This document shows positions 41,656 through 51,717 of a DNA stretch of 64,000 nucleotides, piece after piece. Numbering within the stretch: position 1 is the first letter of the stretch; each line of letters starts with the position of its first letter. The stretch lies in NCBI GenBank assembly GCA_044360075.1, contig JBIKLA010000001.1, positions 244,217 through 308,216 on the forward strand, read 5' to 3'. A program made the translations under genes and the position numbers. Below the pieces are notes generated by a model. The model saw nothing but the letters and a program-made list of their open reading frames with translations. It did no database searches and had not been told where the DNA came from. The stretch comes from OMII01 sp947467385 (GTDB lineage Bacteria > Bdellovibrionota_C > UBA2361 > OMII01).

Positions 41656-42459
41656 ATGACGGCTCCGCACCATCCCCTCCACAGCAGAACTGAGGACCTA
41701 AGTAGCCTCTTTCGTCCTGCGCCGCCCCAGCCTGGCCCGAGCGAGATCGTTCCGGCTGAATACCTTGAGCGCGGCGATGCCATCACCATCCTGCGCTGCT
41801 CTGCAAGCCGAGGCGTCTATGCGGTCTCGCGCGTGCTGTCCATGACAGCTCTCGAGGGCGAGGTCTCGCTCGACGTCCATCCTGTAGCTGGGCAGCGGCG
41901 TACCGTGGAGCTTAAGCAATTCGAGACGATCACCCTGTGGCCAGGGACGCTGTATCGAATCGGCGACTCCAGTGTGGGGGACCTTTTGCGGATGGAGCGG
42001 GAATCCCGCAGCGTTTTCTGTGCGGCCGAAGATAGCAATGCTGCATCACGTGCGCCGTCATCCGGCTACACGATTCACTCACCCATACTGATTAACATCG
42101 AGCAGCGCATATCCTCGGTGGTCCCTCCTGCTGTGTGTCCCGGTTTTGAGCTTCGGCTTGTCTGCGGATTCACTGACAACACTCCGCACTATCACGCGAG
42201 CTTTTCAGAGGCGTACCACGTCGTTGACGGAGAGATGAGAGTGCAGCTTGCGAATCTCGCCGGTAACTTCACGGAGCAGTCCGTAAAAGCTGGAGAGACC
42301 GTGGTGATCCCCCGTTATGTTGTTCACCATGTGGTAGGTGGGGCAGAGGAGAACCGTGTGCTCGTCGCCTACTGGCCCCGCTTTCTTGCTGACCAGGGCG
42401 ATTATCATGTGGTGGCCCCTGGAGAAGCTCACACACGGGCCCTAGATTCCGGCGCCTAG
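41656..42459 (+). CDS. Cupin-domain protein
   Basis: A 267-aa protein with two cupin-like regions. The C-terminal one is clear: PHYHASFSEAYHVVDGEMRVQL (about residues 177-198), in which the two His and the Glu form the first metal motif, then GETVVIPRYVVHHVV (second motif with Pro and His). The N-terminal part (PAEYLERGDAITI ... VELKQFETITLWPGTLYRIG) looks like a degenerate cupin lacking His. Bicupins bind Fe or Mn and act as dioxygenases, isomerases or sensors. The ATG at 41656 is used; an upstream TTG extends the frame by ten residues. It overlaps the convergent gene by 18 bp. Confidence 0.8.
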   Translation: MTAPHHPLHSRTEDLSSLFRPAPPQPGPSEIVPAEYLERGDAITILRCSASRGVYAVSRVLSMTALEGEVSLDVHPVAGQRRTVELKQFETITLWPGTLYRIGDSSVGDLLRMERESRSVFCAAEDSNAASRAPSSGYTIHSPILINIEQRISSVVPPAVCPGFELRLVCGFTDNTPHYHASFSEAYHVVDGEMRVQLANLAGNFTEQSVKAGETVVIPRYVVHHVVGGAEENRVLVAYWPRFLADQGDYHVVAPGEAHTRALDSGA

Positions 42460-43071
42460 ATCAGCTGGCCCCCGGCTGTGGAGCTCAGCAAGGAGGTTGT
42501 GCCGTGCCTGTTGCAGGAGGGGCGTCACTGATTCGGTATCCAAGTCCCGCGCCCTCTGTCCCAGCTCAATTGCCTCACTGAGCAGGCAGCGGTCGGGGGC
42601 GATATCATACTTAAGGGCCAGCGCAATTCGCTTATGCGCGGCAGTCGTTAGTGAGTAGAGTTCGGTAAGGTAGCGGCACAAGATTCCCGGGGGCCCCTCG
42701 ATGTGCCGCACCCACCACAGGTTTCCGTTGAGCTCCTGCGCCGCATCTCGGATGCACCGCCCGGCCTCAAAGAGTGCAAGGTTTCCCTCTAGGGGCAGGG
42801 GTGCTGCAGGATCGTGCGCCAGCAGCTTCTCGACTGGACTAAAAAACCCCTTGTCGAGAGAGGAGCAAAACTGGAGGACCTCGCGCTCGATGCGCCGGAA
42901 GGTCTCGTCCATCCGCCGGATCTCGTCGCTGGTGAGGGATTCGCACGGCAGGATAGGCCGTAGCGGAAAGACCATATCCTCGTCGGCCGGAATTTCCTGC
43001 GCTGCCTCAGAGCGCGCAGCCGGCGCGCCGGGGGAGGGGACTGGATTGCTGCCGGGGGTGAAGATCAGCAT
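42442..43071 (-). CDS. Hypothetical protein, 209 aa
   Basis: This protein is unrecognised. It has a Pro/Ala-rich N-terminus (about residues 1-30), then a helical domain (SDEIRRMDETFRRIEREVLQFC onward) with four Cys and several Trp-containing helices (NGNLWWVRHIEG). It is soluble, with no signal peptide. A later in-frame Met at about residue 33 (MVFPLRPIL) is a possible alternative start. Its 3' end overlaps the cupin gene by 18 bp, and codon use is typical of the window. Confidence 0.65.
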   Translation of the reverse strand: MLIFTPGSNPVPSPGAPAARSEAAQEIPADEDMVFPLRPILPCESLTSDEIRRMDETFRRIEREVLQFCSSLDKGFFSPVEKLLAHDPAAPLPLEGNLALFEAGRCIRDAAQELNGNLWWVRHIEGPPGILCRYLTELYSLTTAAHKRIALALKYDIAPDRCLLSEAIELGQRARDLDTESVTPLLQQARHNLLAELHSRGPADLGAGI

Positions 43072-43240
43072 CCTTCTGGGCTACGCGAGTCTTAGGGGCA
43101 AGTCAAAGAGTCTTGGAGGGTCTGAATTCTTGTCTGCAATTGGGGTATATCGAGATCCCTAGAGGCTGTGGGAGGAGCCTCGGATGGGGCTTGAGGATGC
43201 TCTACTGTCCTACAAGCGATAGGGGCTCACTGTGAGACGG

Positions 43241-44467
43241 CTAGAAGTGTGACAGGTCCCTCCCGAACAGTCGCGCCTTGCACCAGTCGAAGAGCACCAG
43301 CACCTTGTTACGCAGGCTCACGAGCTTTGTGAGGTAGACCGATCGCCACATGAGCCATGCGACCCAGCCACTGAGGCCGCCGCCCGGGGTTTCGGCCAGG
43401 CCCTTCCTGTTTCCGATGTAGGCAAGCATTCCCTGGTGCAGGTACCAGAAGGGCTTCGGGGTTCTGCCGGCAGCCCAGGTGTTGAGCTCCTTCCCAAGGT
43501 ACTTTCCCTGCTGTTGAGCAACCTGCGCGGTCGTGGGGTACTCCTTTCCGGGTATGAATGAGCAGTCTCCCAGGGCGAAGATATCCTGGTGATAGGTCAC
43601 CTGAAGCCGACTGTTTACCACGATCCGCCCCCGGGGATCCTTTGAGAAGTCAGTCGTGTCGACGAGCTCTGTCGGCCGGATGCCTGCCGACCAGATCGTT
43701 AGGCCAGCTGGGATAACTTCGCCGTCCTTGAGCACGACGCAATCGTCCCGTACTTCCCTAACGAGGGAGCCCGTACGCACGGTTATGTTCTGCTTGCTGA
43801 GAACCCGCATCGTATAGCGCCGTAGTGCTTGGTTAAAAACAGAGAGAATCTCAGGGCTGGCTTCGACCACAGTGATCGAAATGTCATTGCCCAACTCTGG
43901 CGCGGCTCGGCGAATCTCCCTCCGCGTAAGGTCTGACAGCTCTGCCGCAAACTCGACACCAGTTGGCCCTCCGCCGACCACCACGAAAGACAGGATCCTC
44001 CTGCGATCCTCCGGCGAAGCTGAGGGGAGCAGCGCCTTCTTGACCTGGTCGACGATTCGCCCGCGAATGATCCGCGCGTCAACGCTCTCTTTGAGGGGAA
44101 GCGCTATTGAGTCGGCACCCGGAATCCCGAAGGTCTGAATGCGCGCGCCTACGGCGATAACGAGGGTGTCGTAGTGAAGAGTTGAGGGCTCTCCGCCTGC
44201 TGGCGCCTGGATTGTGACCGTCTTAGCCTGGGGGTCGATCGATGTGGCCGTTGCGCAAACAAAATGCACCCCAGCGCGGAATCCGAGCAGGGGCTCCGTT
44301 ATGCTGCGGAGCTCCACCGTCCCCACGGTCGATGATGCCAGTAGGGGGGTAAAGAGGAAGTGATCCCGTGGCGAGACGAGCATGACGTCATACAGCGAGA
44401 GGGAGACCCTCTTCACTACTTGGAGGGCAGCAAAACCGCCGCCCAAGACGATAAGCTTTTTCTTCAT
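43241..44467 (-). CDS. ndh: Type II NADH dehydrogenase (NDH-2), FAD-dependent
   Basis: A 408-aa non-proton-pumping NADH:quinone oxidoreductase. N-terminal FAD motif KLIVLGGGFAALQVVKRV (about residues 4-21), FLFTPLLAS, the second Rossmann motif FVVVGGGPTGVEFAAELSDL (about 165-184, NADH), and the FAD-closing motif IFALGDCSFIPG (about 294-305) with the AQVAQQQGKYLG helix behind it. The C-terminal ~60 residues (WVAWLMWRSVYLTKLVSLRNKV) are the amphipathic membrane anchor. Active at the inner face of the membrane, feeding quinones. Its ATG overlaps by 4 bp the end of an inactivated regulator gene. Confidence 0.93.
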   Translation of the reverse strand: MKKKLIVLGGGFAALQVVKRVSLSLYDVMLVSPRDHFLFTPLLASSTVGTVELRSITEPLLGFRAGVHFVCATATSIDPQAKTVTIQAPAGGEPSTLHYDTLVIAVGARIQTFGIPGADSIALPLKESVDARIIRGRIVDQVKKALLPSASPEDRRRILSFVVVGGGPTGVEFAAELSDLTRREIRRAAPELGNDISITVVEASPEILSVFNQALRRYTMRVLSKQNITVRTGSLVREVRDDCVVLKDGEVIPAGLTIWSAGIRPTELVDTTDFSKDPRGRIVVNSRLQVTYHQDIFALGDCSFIPGKEYPTTAQVAQQQGKYLGKELNTWAAGRTPKPFWYLHQGMLAYIGNRKGLAETPGGGLSGWVAWLMWRSVYLTKLVSLRNKVLVLFDWCKARLFGRDLSHF

Positions 44468-44947
44468 ACGGTCCCCGTTTTTCCGCCACTAAGCAGGCGC
44501 GCAATTCGCGCATCCAGCTTCATGAGGCGCTTTGCGATTGAGCGCGGGAGCTTTCGGGCCTTGTGGTAAAAGCTCACGCCACCCTCCAGGAAATCGGCTA
44601 GGCTGTTGAGGTGAGGGGGAACTTGTGTCCCATACGCCTGCTGGAGACCCTTGAGGAAGTGCACCGTGGGCTCAAGCTCGGTCCGTACTCGCCGGTCGGC
44701 GATGACCTCAAACCTCTCCCACGAGCTTTTAGTGCGCCAGCGATAGCCGCTCGCTAATCCCCTGAGCATAAAGGGGGCTCTCCTCAACAAAGAGCAGGGC
44801 GTGAATCTGAGCGAGCGCCCGGTTAATGCCCCATCGGCTTCCCATCTCGCCCCAGTGAACTACGAGCTGGTCAACGAGGGCCTCCCGTTTCTTGTCGGTG
44901 TTGGATGGTGCCATATCATTTCTTGTGGCTTCTAATATTTCGATCAT
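44464..44947 (-). pseudogene. Broken GbsR/MarR-type transcriptional regulator
   Basis: Two frames carry the halves. The first (44947 to 44729) reads VDQLVVHWGEMGSRWGINRALAQIHALLF ... ISERLSLAH and stops. The second (44790 to 44464, different frame) resumes with SWERFEVIADRRVRTELEPTVHFLKGL. In GbsR-type winged-helix regulators these blocks are joined by ~25-30 residues (recognition helix and wing), which are missing. So a deletion, not just a frameshift, removed the DNA-reading part. The second half still overlaps ndh by 4 bp, suggesting the regulator once formed an operon with, or controlled, ndh. Family assignment is moderate to good. Confidence 0.75.
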
Positions 44948-45037
44948 GACAGAAAGTCCAGATGAAAAGGCTAAGGAGGGGAAAGGCTAGCGCCGGGGCT
45001 GGCAATAGAGAATAGAGGCGACGAGGCGGGTGGACAA

Positions 45038-45073
45038 TAAAAAAGGCCCCGCGCTTTCGCGCGAGGCCTTTCG
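45038..45073 (-). terminator. Rho-independent terminator after groEL
   Basis: On the minus strand the hairpin AAAGGCCTCGCGC-loop-GCGCGGGGCCTTT is followed by TTTTTATTGT. The stem pairs GGCC and CGCGC blocks around a 4-nt loop. It sits ~65 nt downstream of the groEL stop. The clearest intrinsic terminator in this region. Confidence 0.88.
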
Positions 45074-45137
45074 AGGATTGGCTGGCGAAGCCCCGCCTTC
45101 GCTAACGCTCCGGCGGGTAGTTTCGCCTGCGGCGAAA

Positions 45138-46781
<1,644 letters not shown>

Positions 46782-46814
46782 GTTACTTTTCCTTATCTTG
46801 CTACGTTTAAATAG

Positions 46815-47117
46815 TTAGAGAACAACACCAAGCACATCGTCCTCACGCATGATGAGGACATCCGTGCCTTCAACCTTGACCTCTACGCCGCTGTACTTTC
46901 CAAAGAGGATTTCATCGCCCTCCTTAACATCGACTGGGTTAACGGAGCCGTCTTCACGGACCTTGCCCTTGCCGACAGCGACAACGCGGCCGCGCTGCGG
47001 GCGCTCTTGCGCATTGTCAGGGAGGATGATGCCACCAGCTGACTTCTCCTCAGGGGCGAGGCGCTCTACGATGATACGGTCTTGCAACGGCCGGATCTTG
47101 CTCTTCTTGTTGGTCAT
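46815..47117 (-). CDS. groES: Co-chaperonin GroES (10 kDa)
   Basis: A 100-aa co-chaperonin that caps GroEL. Standard features: IRPLQDRIIVERL start, the mobile loop EEKSAGGIILPDNAQERPQRG (about residues 22-42, with GGIILP binding GroEL), then EILFGKYSGVEVKVEGTDVLIMREDDVLGVV. The ATG at 47115-47117 has GGAGGTAA upstream. I looked for a CIRCE element (TTAGCACTC and its inverse) upstream and found none, so HrcA control is not supported from this sequence. Sigma-32-type control was not evident either. Confidence 0.99.
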   Translation of the reverse strand: MTNKKSKIRPLQDRIIVERLAPEEKSAGGIILPDNAQERPQRGRVVAVGKGKVREDGSVNPVDVKEGDEILFGKYSGVEVKVEGTDVLIMREDDVLGVVL

Positions 47118-47221
47118 TAGTCTTTACCTCCGAATGTAGAAAAGGGCGGGGCTTTAGGAACCAAAAGCCACCGAGCATTACCTTTACTAACTATTTCTTA
47201 TTGCACTGAAGAGAGGGGATC

Positions 47222-47476
47222 TTGGGCTTACCTGTCACCCCTTCAACTGCGACGCCGGAGCTTACCCCATGTGGGTTAGTAAGCAATACAGCGCTAGTGC
47301 GCCTCTTCTATGCGCACTGCTGCTGGTCATTTCAAGAGCTGGAGGATTTTTTCTTTAATAAACACCCTCAAGCCATGAAGAGCTTAGACCTCTATTGGTT
47401 TAAGGGGGTTATGGGCATGCAGTGGGGCGGCAGCAAGTATCGTACGGAATTCGGATTTGCGGCGCTTGAGTGCTGA
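47222..47476 (+). CDS. Possible small protein with TTG start, 84 aa
   Basis: This protein is unrecognised. It starts with TTG at 47222, but AGAGGGG lies at an ideal distance upstream, which raises it above chance. The sequence is Cys/Phe/Trp-rich (LFYAHCCWSFQELEDFFFN ... LYWFKGVMGMQWGG), soluble, without a signal peptide. It lies divergent from groES and ends 1 nt before the stop of the large minus-strand gene. Base composition is lower in GC than neighbours. Treat as tentative. Confidence 0.33.
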   Translation: MGLPVTPSTATPELTPCGLVSNTALVRLFYAHCCWSFQELEDFFFNKHPQAMKSLDLYWFKGVMGMQWGGSKYRTEFGFAALEC

Positions 47477-49327
47477 TTACCGTAGCCGCTCGGAGAGGTA
47501 GGCGCGATCAGGCGCTGTTGGAGAGGCCTGCAGGTATTGCTTCAAAAACGCCCTTCCTTCGGCTGGGTTCTGGCCGGAGTCTAGCAGCGCTAGCCCCAGG
47601 ATCTTCATAGCCGGAGCCGCTGTTGGTTCTGCAGCCAAGACCGCTCTGGCGAACGAGATCGCCTCTGAGGGTTTCCCCTGCAGGTAGAGTAGCTGGGCGT
47701 TTGCGAGGTTGAGGGCCGGTGTCGGGTTGCCGGCGTGCAGGGCCGCTGTCAGTGCGATCTGCGCCAGGTCGAGTCGCTGCATCCGAATCAAGCGACTCCC
47801 CTCGCGGGTCAGTCGGGGCGCGTCGGCGAAGATAGCAGTCAGCTCAGCTTCACTGCAGCGCAGTTGCGCGGGTGTGGTGGCGGGCCGCTGGTTGCCTGGT
47901 GCCAGAGCGGGGTTCGCCTGCAGCAGCTGCCGAATCGAAGCCTGCGCGAGGGGGAATGAAGGGGAGATTGCGGCTGAGCGCTGGTACTCCTCCAGCGCGT
48001 TGGCCGGGCAGCCTGCTGCCTCAAGCAGCTGTCCTCGCACAAGCGCGACACCCTCACTCGGGCCCAAAGCCAGGGCAGCTGTGGTCGTTTGCCACGCTTC
48101 ATTCAAGCGGCCGCTGTCGCGTTGCGCTACCGACAAGTTAAGTCTTACCCGCACCGAGTTAGGCGAGGACACCGCGGCGAGAGCTTGAAACGAGAGATCG
48201 TCGCTCCACCGCCGCGAGAACATGCCGCACCAGATCGAGAGCGCTACGAATAAAGCTGCAACCGGAAGCTTCGCTGCGCCAAGAGCTAACGGCGCAAGGC
48301 GTGACGCAAAGGGGCAGCAGACAGCGATGCTCAGAAACGCGGCTGCTGCGTACATAGGGCGCATCCCGAGCACGGCGGTGGATGACATAAGGAGCGCCGC
48401 TGGGGCGTGGATGGTAGCCCACGCCAGGAGCGGTCGGCGCGAACTGCCGCACACGAAGGCCAACACTGCGAGGAGCGCTGCCACCATGGCGCCGATCAGC
48501 ACAACAACAGGCGCCTCGGCCCACGACAAGATCGGCGTGAAAGCCGGTGGCGTGAGGAACGGAACGATCCACGTTCCAAGCAGCAGCAGAAAAGCGCGAA
48601 GCCCCGCCGAGGCATCGAGGCTAAAGAGTCGCACGGCATTATCCTGCAGCACCAACGCCCGGACGGCGAGGTACACGGCGACGAGCGCAGCCTCACCGAC
48701 GCGGGCTTTAGTAATGAGGCGCCTGTCCCTTATCGCTGCGAGGACCGGCCACACAACAGCCGTTTCTTTCGAGAGGAGCGCGCATGCGCCAAGCAGCAGC
48801 GACCAGCGCTGCGGCAGCACAAGCGCCCACAGAAGCGCAGTAGCCATGAGCAGGTCGGGGCGGCCGGAGACCCATGCGATGGTTTCAGCAGAGTGGGGAT
48901 TCACCGCAAAGAGAAGTGAGGCGAATTGAGCTGCGGGTTTTGGGGCACCGAAGCGCAAGGCGAGCGGTAAAACAGCCGCGCTGGTTAGGCCGTGCAGCAG
49001 GATGGCGGTGATGTGATAGGCGAGGGCGCTGCCGCCTCCGAGTGCGTGGTCGAGCCGGAGCGAGAGCACCGTCAGGGGCCGGTAGTAGCCGGCCGAGTCG
49101 CTCCACACCTTTCCGAGGTTCCAATAGTCGCTGGTGAAGGCCATCCACCACGGGCGGTGTCCGGTGACAAGGTCGCTCGCTAACAGCTGGTGATCGTCCC
49201 AGACAAGCCCGTTGAGCAGGGCCGGCAGGTAGGCCAGGACGGCGAGGGCGAAGACCAAGATGCCCCAAGAGAGCGAAGCCCCACCCTCGCTCTCTGTTAC
49301 CTGAACTGACCGACCCCTGCGGGACAT
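47477..49327 (-). CDS. Membrane protein with C-terminal TPR domain (TMTC/GT-C-like)
   Basis: A 616-aa protein. After a short cytoplasmic tail, ~10 membrane segments occupy about residues 15-370. The first extracytoplasmic loop has LVWDDHQLLASDLV with paired Asp, as in GT-C glycosyltransferases (the catalytic Asp region of TMTC/PMT-type proteins). From about residue 385 to the end come tetratricopeptide repeats (NEAWQTTTAALALGPSEGVALVRGQLLEAAGC, and EAISFARAVLAAEPTAAPAMKILGLALLD). TPR/GT-C proteins such as TMTC1-4 O-mannosylate proteins in eukaryotes; bacterial homologues are largely uncharacterised. The start is the ATG at 49325-49327; an in-frame TTG exists 6 codons upstream. Confidence 0.82.
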   Translation of the reverse strand: MSRRGRSVQVTESEGGASLSWGILVFALAVLAYLPALLNGLVWDDHQLLASDLVTGHRPWWMAFTSDYWNLGKVWSDSAGYYRPLTVLSLRLDHALGGGSALAYHITAILLHGLTSAAVLPLALRFGAPKPAAQFASLLFAVNPHSAETIAWVSGRPDLLMATALLWALVLPQRWSLLLGACALLSKETAVVWPVLAAIRDRRLITKARVGEAALVAVYLAVRALVLQDNAVRLFSLDASAGLRAFLLLLGTWIVPFLTPPAFTPILSWAEAPVVVLIGAMVAALLAVLAFVCGSSRRPLLAWATIHAPAALLMSSTAVLGMRPMYAAAAFLSIAVCCPFASRLAPLALGAAKLPVAALFVALSIWCGMFSRRWSDDLSFQALAAVSSPNSVRVRLNLSVAQRDSGRLNEAWQTTTAALALGPSEGVALVRGQLLEAAGCPANALEEYQRSAAISPSFPLAQASIRQLLQANPALAPGNQRPATTPAQLRCSEAELTAIFADAPRLTREGSRLIRMQRLDLAQIALTAALHAGNPTPALNLANAQLLYLQGKPSEAISFARAVLAAEPTAAPAMKILGLALLDSGQNPAEGRAFLKQYLQASPTAPDRAYLSERLR

Positions 49328-49708
49328 ACTCTCTCGCTCCCTCAACCTTTCCCCCGCATGCTCCTACGACCACCCCCCCGCTGGCTAGGACCACAAGTTC
49401 TCTGAGACTTCGTGATCGCCACAACATCCTAATACAACAGATGATCTTCGGCGCTCCTCGGAGCTACCACAAGTTCTCTGAGACTTCGTGGTGGGGGTAT
49501 CGGGGCCGGCCAGGAGGACCACGGGTTCTCTGAGAGTTCGTGGGGTGGGGTTGGTGGACCCTGGATGGGAGACCGGATATAGTTGTCGGCCGGATGGCCA
49601 TGTTTTTTGGCCAGTTAGCCCCTTACCCCCCCTTTAACCTTTTTAGCACCCTCGTCTGGGCTGTGCAGGGTGTGTGGCGGGGGTGAAATACGCAGCAGAT
49701 CGAAAACT
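49328..49708. other. Divergent intergenic region with repeats
   Basis: 381 bp between the TPR protein and prfA starts. It holds the three palindromes described separately. The rest (49545-49708) is GC-rich and includes runs such as CCCCCC at ~49371 and 49625. No promoter could be assigned with confidence. Confidence 0.5.
49391..49543 (+). repeat. Three copies of a ~24-bp imperfect palindrome (second REP-like family)
   Basis: Copies lie at 49391-49414, 49467-49490 and 49519-49543. Each starts CCAC, has TTCTCTGAGA in the middle and ends CGTGG or CGTGA. The arms (for example CCACG with CGTGG and TCTC with GAGA in the third copy) fold into a hairpin. The first two copies are identical over 24 nt and the third has four differences. 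All are in the same orientation in the divergent gap between the TPR protein and prfA. Unrelated in sequence to the GTAGCCCGGCTAC family. Confidence 0.85.
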
Positions 49709-50785
49709 ATGTGGGAAAAACTCAAAGAGGTAGAAGAGCGATACGAGTCGCTTTCGCAGCAGCTCTCAAAGCCTGAGATCATCTCAGACCGCGACCTCTT
49801 CCAGAAGTACTCTAAGGAATACAAGTCACTCACCGACCTCGTTACTACCTTCCGCGCCTTCACCAAGGCACAGGAGGAGCTGGCCGGCAGCAAGGAGGTT
49901 GCGGCCTCAGCCTCCGACGCAGAGATGAAGATGATGGCTGACGAGGATGTCAAGGTGCTGGCGAAGGTCGTTGAGGACCTCGAGCAGCAGCTTAAGATCC
50001 TGCTCCTGCCCAAGGATCCGAACGACGAAAAGAATGTCATCCTTGAGATTCGCGCCGGTGCTGGCGGCGATGAGGCTGCTATCTTCGCCTACGAGCTTTT
50101 CCGCATGTACACGCGCTACGCCGAAGGGCGCAACTGGCGGGTTGAGACGATGAGCTACAGTGACGCCGGACCCAAAGGCCTCAAGGAGGTAATCGCGATG
50201 GTGCACGGCGATGGGGCGTTTAGCCGCCTCAAGTTCGAGCGCGGCGTGCACCGCGTGCAGCGAGTTCCTGAAACCGAAGCGGCCGGGCGGATTCACACCT
50301 CAACGGTTACTGTAGCCGTGCTTCCGGAAGCCGAGGACGTCGAAGTTGAGCTGCATGATAAGGATCTCCGCATCGACGTGTACCGCTCAGGCGGGCCGGG
50401 CGGCCAGTCGGTAAACACCACCGACTCGGCGGTTCGCATAACCCATATTCCGACTGGCCTCGTAGTCGCCATGCAGGACGAAAAGTCGCAGCACAAGAAC
50501 CGCGAGAAAGCGATGCGAGTTCTCAAGGCGCGCCTGTATGAGCTCAAGCTTGAGGAGGCCGAGAAGGAGCGACGCGATGATCGCCGCAGTCAGGTCGGCA
50601 CCGGCGATCGCTCTGAAAAGATACGCACCTACAACTTTCCGCAGTCGCGCATCACCGATCACCGCATCAAGCTCTCGGTGAGCGACGTGGATGGAGTGCT
50701 GAGCGGGGATCTTGATCAGCTGATCGATCCCGTTGTGTCGCACTTTCAGGCGGAGTCTCTCCGCGGCGAAACCACGGTCCAGTAA
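49709..50785 (+). CDS. prfA: Peptide chain release factor 1 (RF1)
   Basis: A 358-aa class I release factor recognising UAA and UAG. Domain 2 has the RF1-type codon-reading motif PxT as RVPETEAAGRIHTS (P-E-T, about residues 187-189), not the SPF motif of RF2. Domain 3 holds the GGQ catalytic motif SGGPGGQSVNTTDSAV (GGQ at about 233-235), whose Gln is the target of PrmC. Start MWEKLKEVEERY at 49709 fits the family; the longer frame does not. prmC follows with one nucleotide between (TAA-C-GTG), the normal arrangement. Confidence 0.97.
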   Translation: MWEKLKEVEERYESLSQQLSKPEIISDRDLFQKYSKEYKSLTDLVTTFRAFTKAQEELAGSKEVAASASDAEMKMMADEDVKVLAKVVEDLEQQLKILLLPKDPNDEKNVILEIRAGAGGDEAAIFAYELFRMYTRYAEGRNWRVETMSYSDAGPKGLKEVIAMVHGDGAFSRLKFERGVHRVQRVPETEAAGRIHTSTVTVAVLPEAEDVEVELHDKDLRIDVYRSGGPGGQSVNTTDSAVRITHIPTGLVVAMQDEKSQHKNREKAMRVLKARLYELKLEEAEKERRDDRRSQVGTGDRSEKIRTYNFPQSRITDHRIKLSVSDVDGVLSGDLDQLIDPVVSHFQAESLRGETTVQ

Positions 50786-50786
50786 C

Positions 50787-51647
50787 GTGACAACGATAGG
50801 CGAAGCGTTGCAGCGGGGGGAGTCGCTCCTTGCCGCTACCTCAAGCTCTGCGCGCCTCGATGCAGAGGTGCTGCTTGCCCACAGCCTACGTCTCTCACGA
50901 ACCGGCCTCATCGTGCGCCTACGTGAAAAGTGCCCTGGCGACGCTGCGGCGCTATTTTCCGAATACGTCTCGCGCCGCAAGCTCGGGGAGCCGGTTGGGT
51001 ACATCATCGGAGAGCGCGAATTTTACGGGCGTCGCTTCGCGGTTTCGCCTGCCGTGCTCATTCCGCGCCCCGAGAGCGAGCTCATTATTGACGAGGCCCT
51101 CGCTGTGACGGAGGAGCAGCAAGAGGTTTCGCTGCTCGACCTTGGCACGGGCTCCGGCTGCCTGGCGATCTCGCTTGTGCTTGAGCTGAAAGCTCGCGGC
51201 AAGCGGGTGCGTTGCGCTGCAATCGACAGTAGTATTCAAGCCCTTGAGGTGGCGCGCCGGAACGCCCACGATCTAGACGCTTCCGCAGATATCTCCTTCG
51301 TTGAGAGCGACTGGTTTTCACGGCGCGACGTGCTTTTGCCCCCGTACGACCTCATTGTCGCAAATCCGCCCTATGTTGACCCGGCCGAGCCGGCACAGCT
51401 GGAGCTCTCGTTTGAGCCCCAGGGCGCGCTCTACTCTGGGGATCAAGGCCTGCACGATGCCCGCCGAATCATGGAAGAGGCCCCAGCGTTTCTGCGCCCA
51501 GGCGGCGTGCTGCTGTGCGAAGTCGGGGCTGGGAAGCGAGCGCGCCTTAAGGACGCCGCTGCTGTAGCAACAAGTTGCGAGTACACGCTTTTGGGAGATG
51601 ACTCGCTGCTTGATCGGTTCACCGTCGTAAAGCTCGTGAAGCGCTAG
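50787..51647 (+). CDS. prmC: Release factor glutamine methyltransferase PrmC (HemK)
   Basis: A 286-aa SAM-dependent enzyme that methylates the GGQ glutamine of RF1 and RF2. Helical N-domain (about residues 1-80), motif I LLDLGTGSGCLAISL (about 119-133), and the NPPY catalytic motif IVANPPYVDP (about 187-196) that positions the Gln side chain. The start is a GTG at 50787, one nucleotide after the prfA stop, matching the family N-terminus; an ORF starting further upstream overlaps prfA. The gene pair is translationally coupled. Confidence 0.95.
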   Translation: MTTIGEALQRGESLLAATSSSARLDAEVLLAHSLRLSRTGLIVRLREKCPGDAAALFSEYVSRRKLGEPVGYIIGEREFYGRRFAVSPAVLIPRPESELIIDEALAVTEEQQEVSLLDLGTGSGCLAISLVLELKARGKRVRCAAIDSSIQALEVARRNAHDLDASADISFVESDWFSRRDVLLPPYDLIVANPPYVDPAEPAQLELSFEPQGALYSGDQGLHDARRIMEEAPAFLRPGGVLLCEVGAGKRARLKDAAAVATSCEYTLLGDDSLLDRFTVVKLVKR

Positions 51648-51717
51648 ATCTCGCGCGGCTCGCTTTTAACTCGTCCGCCGCGGCCAGCTCTGCTAAGATC
51701 CTGTCACACCTTTTTGG

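Noticed and set aside
47118..47250. CIRCE element before groES
   Set aside because: No TTAGCACTC inverted repeat found by eye in the upstream region.
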